NCBI GenBank assembly: GCA_964460075.1
Contig: CAYWPC010000046.1
Span: forward strand, 1-8,272
Source of the DNA: JAMBLL01 sp964460075
GTDB lineage: Bacteria; Actinomycetota; Acidimicrobiia; Spongiisociales; UBA5794
Length of the DNA: 8,272 nt
Direction of reading: 5' to 3'
Below are positions 5,103-8,272 of this stretch, piece after piece (the first letter of the stretch is position 1; the number at the start of each line of letters is the position of its first letter). The translations under genes and the position numbers were made by a program. The notes beneath the pieces are model-generated. The model was not told the DNA's origin. It ran no database searches and saw only the letters and a program-made list of their open reading frames with translations.

Positions 5103-5297
5103 AGAAAACCGTTGGCAGTCCTACATCTGCTGGCGGTTTTCTCGCGTCCCCAGGGGATCTGAACTCGCGACCTTCTCCGAAGGTCGAAGTCTGGAGTCGA
5201 TCGCTTCGCTCCCGTGTTCTTCTGCCTGTTGGCTAGACCCTGGCCCGGGTAGACGGTCAGTTCACTCGCTGAGGGTTCGGTGCCTTAGGTTCAAATC
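5078..5297 (+). repeat. 220-bp direct repeat, copy 2
   Basis: Identical by eye to 524-743, including the hairpin (here 5104-5141), the inverted tRNA fragment (5154-5175) and the 101-bp insert. Left of 5078 the copies differ: unit 1 has a proper 5' T-stem (GCG before GGTTC), this one has CTTA. The duplication boundary therefore falls exactly at the T-stem/T-loop region. Confidence 0.92.
5104..5141 (+). terminator. Hairpin with CCTACAT loop (copy A')
   Basis: Identical to 550-587: a 15-bp stem, TCCTACAT loop, and TTTTC on the 3' side, starting just after the tRNA-fMet 3' end of unit 3. Confidence 0.75.
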
Positions 5298-5312
5298 CTG
5301 CCCCCGCTACGA
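5179..5312 (+). repeat. tRNA-fMet-derived unit with 101-bp insert (unit 4)
   Basis: GAAGGTCG (5179-5186), a 101-bp insert (5187-5287), and the T-loop-to-3'-end portion of tRNA-fMet (5288-5310; CCTGC in place of CCCGC). It is preceded by the inverted tRNA fragment at 5154-5175. The T-arm starts of units 3 and 4 are 210 bp apart, the same spacing as units 1 and 2. Confidence 0.8.
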
Positions 5313-5313
5313 A

Positions 5314-5350
5314 GAAAACCCTTGGGATACCTACATTCCTAAGGGTTTTC
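5314..5350 (+). terminator. Hairpin with CCTACAT loop (copy D)
   Basis: A 14-bp stem (5314-5327 with 5337-5350) around TACCTACAT. The upper stem GGGA/TCCT replaces GGCAG/CTGCT of copy A and GAGAA/TTCTC of copy B, always remaining paired. It is followed by TCGCG as in the other copies. Confidence 0.75.
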
Positions 5351-5360
5351 TCGCGCTCGG

Positions 5361-5399
5361 GATCGTCGAGGTGGCACTCCATACCGCGTCCATACCGCG
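5361..5399. promoter_or_regulatory. Tandem TCCATACCGCG repeats (arm-like site 3)
   Basis: Two perfect adjacent copies of the 11-mer TCCATACCGCG (5378-5388, 5389-5399) begin 27 bp after hairpin D. The lead-in (GGATCGTCGAGGTGGC, 5360-5375) resembles that of site 1 (GGATCGGTCCGGAGTGGC), which also begins about 26 bp after its hairpin. Position and context are thus conserved while the repeated word differs, as expected for binding sites of related proteins with different specificity. Confidence 0.5.
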
Positions 5400-5621
5400 C
5401 GGCGTCAAGTTTCGTACTGTTTCGGGACCCTGTTGGTGCGCCGCGTCGGCGCCTCGGGTGGGCACCGACGAGGGTTTGGGTGTCGATGCTTTCGGTTCGT
5501 TCGGTGTCCGACGTGGGCTGTGGCCAGAGCGTGCACGCTCCGAAGCAGTACTCGGCGGAGTGGGCGCCTTCGAACATGGTGGATGATCGGCGTGCTGGCG
5601 GGGAAAGGGATTTCTGCGCGG
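5400..5621. other. Intergenic region between arm-like site 3 and the second nucleotidyltransferase
   Basis: No supported gene. A minus-strand frame (5577-5257) begins MFEGAHSAEYCFGACTLWP but runs through site 3, hairpin D and the tRNA fragment, where it yields the artefactual GAGFEP peptide typical of antisense tRNA. I do not treat it as coding. No terminator is obvious after the nucleotidyltransferase stop at 5622. Confidence 0.5.
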
Positions 5622-6413
5622 TCAGTATCCGTTCTCGGAGTTCCAGAGACCGATCGAAGTCTCGAAGGCATCGACGATCTGCGCGACGACGCCGTCGAGG
5701 GCCGCTTCGACGGACTCTCTGTGAGGTGTTGCATGCTCGCGACTCCAGGTCAGGAGCATCTGCAGGCCGTCCGCGAGGGTGGGTTCGGTCTCAGCCCACC
5801 GGGCCGCTGCAGTGGCGCGGTCGGTCGTCCACGTGTCGTCGTGCACGCTGACCAATCCGGCGACAGCGAGCAGACTCTTGCGGGCCAGGCGACGACTCAA
5901 CGGAGCCGGATCGCATCCGTCGTCAAGTTCCATCCGCCAACGTTGGGCGTTTTGGGCGATGTCGCCATTGAACCCTCGTGCAGCTCGGACGTCGGCGGCG
6001 AAGTCAGGCAATGCCGAGTGCAGGTCAGGACCCACCAGGTGAACGCAGTAGTGCCGCAAGAACACGCGGCCGCCATACGCTTCATCGCTATCACCTGAGA
6101 AGTCGCTGCGTTGGGCAGCGGCTACCTCTACCGCTCTGCAGAGCTCTGAGAACCGCACAGACAAGGCCCGTGCAACGTCGGCAGCCTCAGCCGACGGGAG
6201 TCCCACGGTGAGCAGGTCTATGTCGGACCTAGCAGGTTGTGCCATGCCGGTTGCCACCGACCCGTATACGTACACCGACGCGTCGCCGTCGGCGACACGG
6301 ACTGCGACGACAGCGGCGTCCAGAACCGGCTCAAACAGGACCGAAATCCGATCTCTACTTGCTCCGGTCTGAACCGTCCCGAGCGATGTGACACCCTCAA
6401 GCGGATCATGCAT
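5622..6413 (-). CDS. Nucleotidyltransferase-domain protein, ANT-like
   Basis: A 263-residue protein starting at ATG 6413, with GAGAGG 8 nt upstream as Shine-Dalgarno. The active-site block SVYVYGSVATGMAQPARSDI, then DLLTVG, has the GS motif at residues 51-52 and Asp64/Asp66 of SDIDLL. This is the canonical nucleotidyltransferase pattern of aminoglycoside adenylyltransferases and related housekeeping or antitoxin enzymes. The C-terminal half is helical; RRLARKSLLAVAGLVSVHDD followed by TWTTDRATAAARWAE resembles the helical domain of such proteins. It is unrelated in detail to the nucleotidyltransferase at 2818. No HEPN partner is adjacent, which argues against an MNT-HEPN pair. Its neighbour on the divergent strand is a GNAT acetyltransferase. 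Substrate unknown; a drug-modifying role is possible but not shown. Confidence 0.75.
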   Translation of the reverse strand: MHDPLEGVTSLGTVQTGASRDRISVLFEPVLDAAVVAVRVADGDASVYVYGSVATGMAQPARSDIDLLTVGLPSAEAADVARALSVRFSELCRAVEVAAAQRSDFSGDSDEAYGGRVFLRHYCVHLVGPDLHSALPDFAADVRAARGFNGDIAQNAQRWRMELDDGCDPAPLSRRLARKSLLAVAGLVSVHDDTWTTDRATAAARWAETEPTLADGLQMLLTWSREHATPHRESVEAALDGVVAQIVDAFETSIGLWNSENGY

Positions 6414-6777
6414 CCGAATCGCCTCTCAACCGTCTTCTCTCCGACACGTTACATGGAGCATCCTGCTGGCTCCTGCTCTCAACCCGACAGCAGCGGCCAA
6501 CAAGACAACGAGTGGAGTCGGTTGGCGTCCCTACAAGCTCGAACGCCAGGCAGTCCGGTGAAGTCGGCTGACGGTGGCCCGCTGCACCGACCGTTGGTCA
6601 TAGCCCTGTTCGCGGAGGCCGTCGCGCTATGGTTTAGGGAGTCGACGACGCCGAAGGAGGTGCGATGTGAAGAGCCAGAATCCGTACGTCGTGCCCTCCG
6701 ACCGCTTCGCCTGACCTTCCCTGAGTCCAGGCCGAATAGAGGGCACTCCGCAATCTCTATCGCGAGGAGTGTTCAGA
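6414..6777. other. Divergent intergenic region
   Basis: It separates the minus-strand nucleotidyltransferase from the plus-strand acetyltransferase and should hold both promoters; none is clear enough to place. It contains a possible 15-codon ORF with a very good ribosome binding site (6667-6714), listed separately. Confidence 0.5.
6667..6714 (+). CDS. Possible 15-residue leader peptide or remnant gene start
   Basis: AAGGAGG (6654-6660), one of the best Shine-Dalgarno sequences in the window, lies 6 nt before GTG 6667. The frame encodes MKSQNPYVVPSDRFA and stops at TGA 6712-6714, 63 bp before the GNAT start. An overlapping ATG at 6665 is followed at once by TGA. It could be a leader peptide for the acetyltransferase, or the N-terminus of a decayed gene. 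I recognise no family, and such a short frame could be chance. Confidence 0.3.
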   Translation: MKSQNPYVVPSDRFA

Positions 6778-7200
6778 ATGCCATCAACCCATCCTCCCAC
6801 CGCGCTCGAGTGGCGAGGTGTGTTCACCAACGAAGAGGTCAACGAGTTACACGCCGAGGCCTTCGGGACCCGAGTCTTCGACGGTTCCGAGTGGAACTGG
6901 GAACGACTCACGGCTGATCACAGTCTGGGCTGGGTCACTGCGCGTCGCGAGGGGAACCTCGTGGGCTTCGCCAATGTCCTTTGGGACGGTCTCGTGCACG
7001 CCTGGATCCAAGACGTCATGGTCGCAGTCCGAGCCCGCCATCAGCGCGTTGGCGTCGGGCTCGTGATGGCCGCCAGAGAGGGTGCCAGCGACACCGGGTG
7101 CGAGTGGCTTCACGTCGACTTCGACGACGGCCTGCGCGCCTTCTACTACGACGCGTGCGGCTTCGCGCCGACCAACGGTGGACTCATGGGGCTGCAGTGA
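6778..7200 (+). CDS. GNAT-family N-acetyltransferase
   Basis: A 140-residue protein, close to the minimal single-domain GNAT length. ATG 6778 has AGGAG 8 nt upstream; a GTG at 6769 overlaps that site and was rejected. The fold is visible: GWVTARREGNLVGFANVLWD (beta2-beta3), HAWIQDVMVAVRARHQRVGV (beta4 followed by the acetyl-CoA pyrophosphate loop, here R.RHQRVGVG in place of R..G.G), LVMAAREGASDTGCEWLHVD (alpha3 and beta5), and RAFYYDACGFAPTNGGLMGL (alpha4 tyrosine region and beta7). The enzyme transfers an acetyl group from acetyl-CoA to an amine; the substrate cannot be predicted. It is transcribed away from the ANT-like nucleotidyltransferase and has no downstream partner. Confidence 0.85.
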   Translation: MPSTHPPTALEWRGVFTNEEVNELHAEAFGTRVFDGSEWNWERLTADHSLGWVTARREGNLVGFANVLWDGLVHAWIQDVMVAVRARHQRVGVGLVMAAREGASDTGCEWLHVDFDDGLRAFYYDACGFAPTNGGLMGLQ

Positions 7201-7356
7201 TAGGGAGGACGCTGAGCCTCGGCGCGCGTCGTCTCCCGCCACGTCGACGCGAGCGGGATGCCGTAGCTCGACAGAGGCGAAGATAGGAGCCGACACACAG
7301 GCTTCAAGACTGGCACAAGCAGGCACGAGAGGCAGGTGTAGGAACGATTCCGGCGC
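7201..7356. other. Intergenic region after the acetyltransferase
   Basis: No gene or clear terminator. It holds three GGCA-type direct repeats at 9-10-bp spacing: GGCACAAG (7312-7319), GGCACGAG (7322-7329) and GGCAGGTG (7331-7338). Confidence 0.5.
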
Positions 7357-7605
7357 CTACTTAGCCTGTTGTGGAGAGGTCCGGGAGCGAATTGAACCAG
7401 GTACTCGGTTGGGGCAAGTGGTGCGGGATGAAGGTCGAGGGTGTGAGGAGCGGGCGCGACAACGAGGTCCACTGCTCGTTTCTATCACATGGTAGACGTT
7501 GTATTTGAACACGTCCGGCTTGTCCTTCGCGTCTAGCCGTTCGGACACCAGTCGGTTCCTCGTCGGATCGAACGCAGTACGCTGGAACCTGGTGCTGTCT
7601 TGCAT
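7357..7605 (-). CDS. Hypothetical protein, possibly truncated or frameshifted
   Basis: From ATG 7605 the frame encodes 82 residues. The first 45 (MQDSTRFQRTAFDPTRNRLV, then SERLDAKDKPDVFKYNVYHV, then IETSS) have balanced composition and mostly G/C third positions, as expected for real coding sequence. The same quality extends upstream in frame to about 7670 (SDFSIPPTTSAVLLPSSLQPR), where only TTG or CTG starts exist. After ETSS the frame becomes Arg/Ser/Pro-rich, while the neighbouring frame reads LVVAPAPHTLDLHPAPLAP, then TEYLVQFAPGPLHNRL. That suggests a frameshift near 7470. I recognise no family. It lies just downstream of the thioredoxin-like gene on the same strand and could be a decayed second gene of that operon. 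Confidence 0.35.
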   Translation of the reverse strand: MQDSTRFQRTAFDPTRNRLVSERLDAKDKPDVFKYNVYHVIETSSGPRCRARSSHPRPSSRTTCPNRVPGSIRSRTSPQQAK

Positions 7606-7670
7606 GAACCGCGGCTGCAACGACGACGGCAGAAGTACGGCCGAGGTTGTTGGCGGGATTGAGAAGTCGC

Positions 7671-8272
7671 TCAGTCCACTACTCGCCGCAGGTCTTCGAG
7701 GGCCTCGTCGGTGGCATTCTCGCCTCGGTGGAACCCGGCAATTTCGCCATCGGGATCCAATACGACAACACCGATGTCCTCTCCCATGTCTGAGAACCCG
7801 AACCCCTGCGTCGCTGATCCGTCCCAATCCGGAAGGATGACGACGTAGTCCTCCGCGCGCTTCCCTTCGGAAAGCCCCTCTTCTGCTCGTGCATAGGACT
7901 TGCGCATGGAGGTCTCGGCGAACTTACGGAACAGCTTTGGCACCGACTGAAGATCGACCACATTCGCAACGGTGACGCTCGCCGCGTCCTCGTGCACGGA
8001 TCGGACTGCGATGACTGCCGCTGCTCCTGCCTTGACCGAGTCTTGATCGTGGAACACGAGCACGGTGGGCAATCCAGGGCTCGCGAAGTCGATCTCCCTG
8101 CCGCTCACGGCTGCGGTGAGGGTGTGGCTCGATCGGGGCGTGGGCGCTGTCGTAGCTGCTGGCGTCGATAGCCGCCGCTCATCCTCAAGGATCACAAGTT
8201 CGTCGGCGGCGTCTGGCTCGAGATCAGGGGCGAACAGATTGTCTGCTGACCCTCCTACGAAGTAGCTGTCCG
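7671..8272 (-). CDS. Thioredoxin-fold-like protein lacking cysteines, N-terminus outside window
   Basis: The frame is open from the right edge to the stop at 7671 (199 residues visible), so the N-terminus is missing. The GTG at 8195 lies within the open frame and need not be the start. An acidic, low-complexity stretch (ADNLFAPDLEPDAADE, then a Ser/Thr/Pro-rich linker) precedes the domain. The domain begins SGREIDFASPGLPTVLVFHD, recalling the first strands of redoxin/TlpA-like folds (G..I.L....G.P.VLVFW). It ends IGVVVLDPDGEIAGFHRGEN, like the conserved C-terminal hairpin of that fold, followed by a final helix. The expected CxxC position reads FHDQDSVKAG, and no cysteine occurs in the visible protein, so classical thiol-disulfide activity is excluded. 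The fold is inferred from pattern only; function unknown. Confidence 0.55.
   Translation of the reverse strand, partial: DSYFVGGSADNLFAPDLEPDAADELVILEDERRLSTPAATTAPTPRSSHTLTAAVSGREIDFASPGLPTVLVFHDQDSVKAGAAAVIAVRSVHEDAASVTVANVVDLQSVPKLFRKFAETSMRKSYARAEEGLSEGKRAEDYVVILPDWDGSATQGFGFSDMGEDIGVVVLDPDGEIAGFHRGENATDEALEDLRRVVD

Noticed and set aside
500..5350. CRISPR array
   Set aside because: Repeats are long, tRNA-derived and few, with no short regular repeats, unique spacers or cas genes.
5257..5577. 106-codon minus-strand ORF starting MFEGAHSAEY
   Set aside because: Half of it is antisense to hairpin D and the tRNA fragment, giving the GAGFEP artefact; no independent support.
7380..7410. Antisense tRNA-like string around GAATTGAACC
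   Set aside because: The candidate T stem does not pair and no acceptor or anticodon arm can be built.

Overview
The window is GC-rich, with G/C-biased third codon positions, leaderless-style promoter architecture and an IS1182-type transposase. I read it as chromosomal DNA of a high-GC actinomycete. The class cannot be fixed from the sequence; an Acidimicrobiia-like organism is only a guess. No rRNA, intact tRNA or CRISPR array is present.

Layout. (1) Positions 1-260, minus: N-terminal part of a MUG/TDG-type mismatch DNA glycosylase, running off the left edge. (2) About 504-770 and 4960-5350: two clusters of repeat units built from the 3' half of an initiator tRNA (fMet, CAU). Each unit is followed at once by a strong hairpin with the near-constant loop core CCTACAT. 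A 220-bp block, identical by eye (524-743 and 5078-5297), brackets a 4554-bp interval. (3) 776-2367: a complete IS1182-type insertion sequence inserted into one of these hairpins, with 5-bp target duplications. (4) 2818-4210: a two-gene operon, nucleotidyltransferase followed by a winged-helix protein, with a promoter placed for leaderless translation. It has the look of a type IV / MenAT-like toxin-antitoxin pair. (5) 2600-2790 and 4461-4730, both minus: two decayed pieces that look like AbiEi-type antitoxin-domain proteins. (6) 5622-6413, minus: a second, unrelated nucleotidyltransferase with an ANT-like active site. (7) 6778-7200, plus: a GNAT acetyltransferase. (8) 7671-8272, minus: C-terminal part of a thioredoxin-fold-like protein without cysteines.

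How it fits together. The region is best read as an accessory island at a tRNA-fMet target. The tRNA-derived blocks start at the same anticodon-loop base (504 and 4960), or at the T arm. Both are classical tyrosine-recombinase crossover zones. Three short sites with tandem 10-11-bp direct repeats lie beside these units and look like integrase arm sites. No integrase is encoded in the window. The cargo is nucleotidyltransferase/antitoxin genes and their remnants. The hairpins and the 100-bp segments inserted in the tRNA-like units show compensatory base changes between copies, so at least some of the repeat appears selected as a folded molecule. Whether it is an RNA, a recombination site or both is not decidable from sequence alone.
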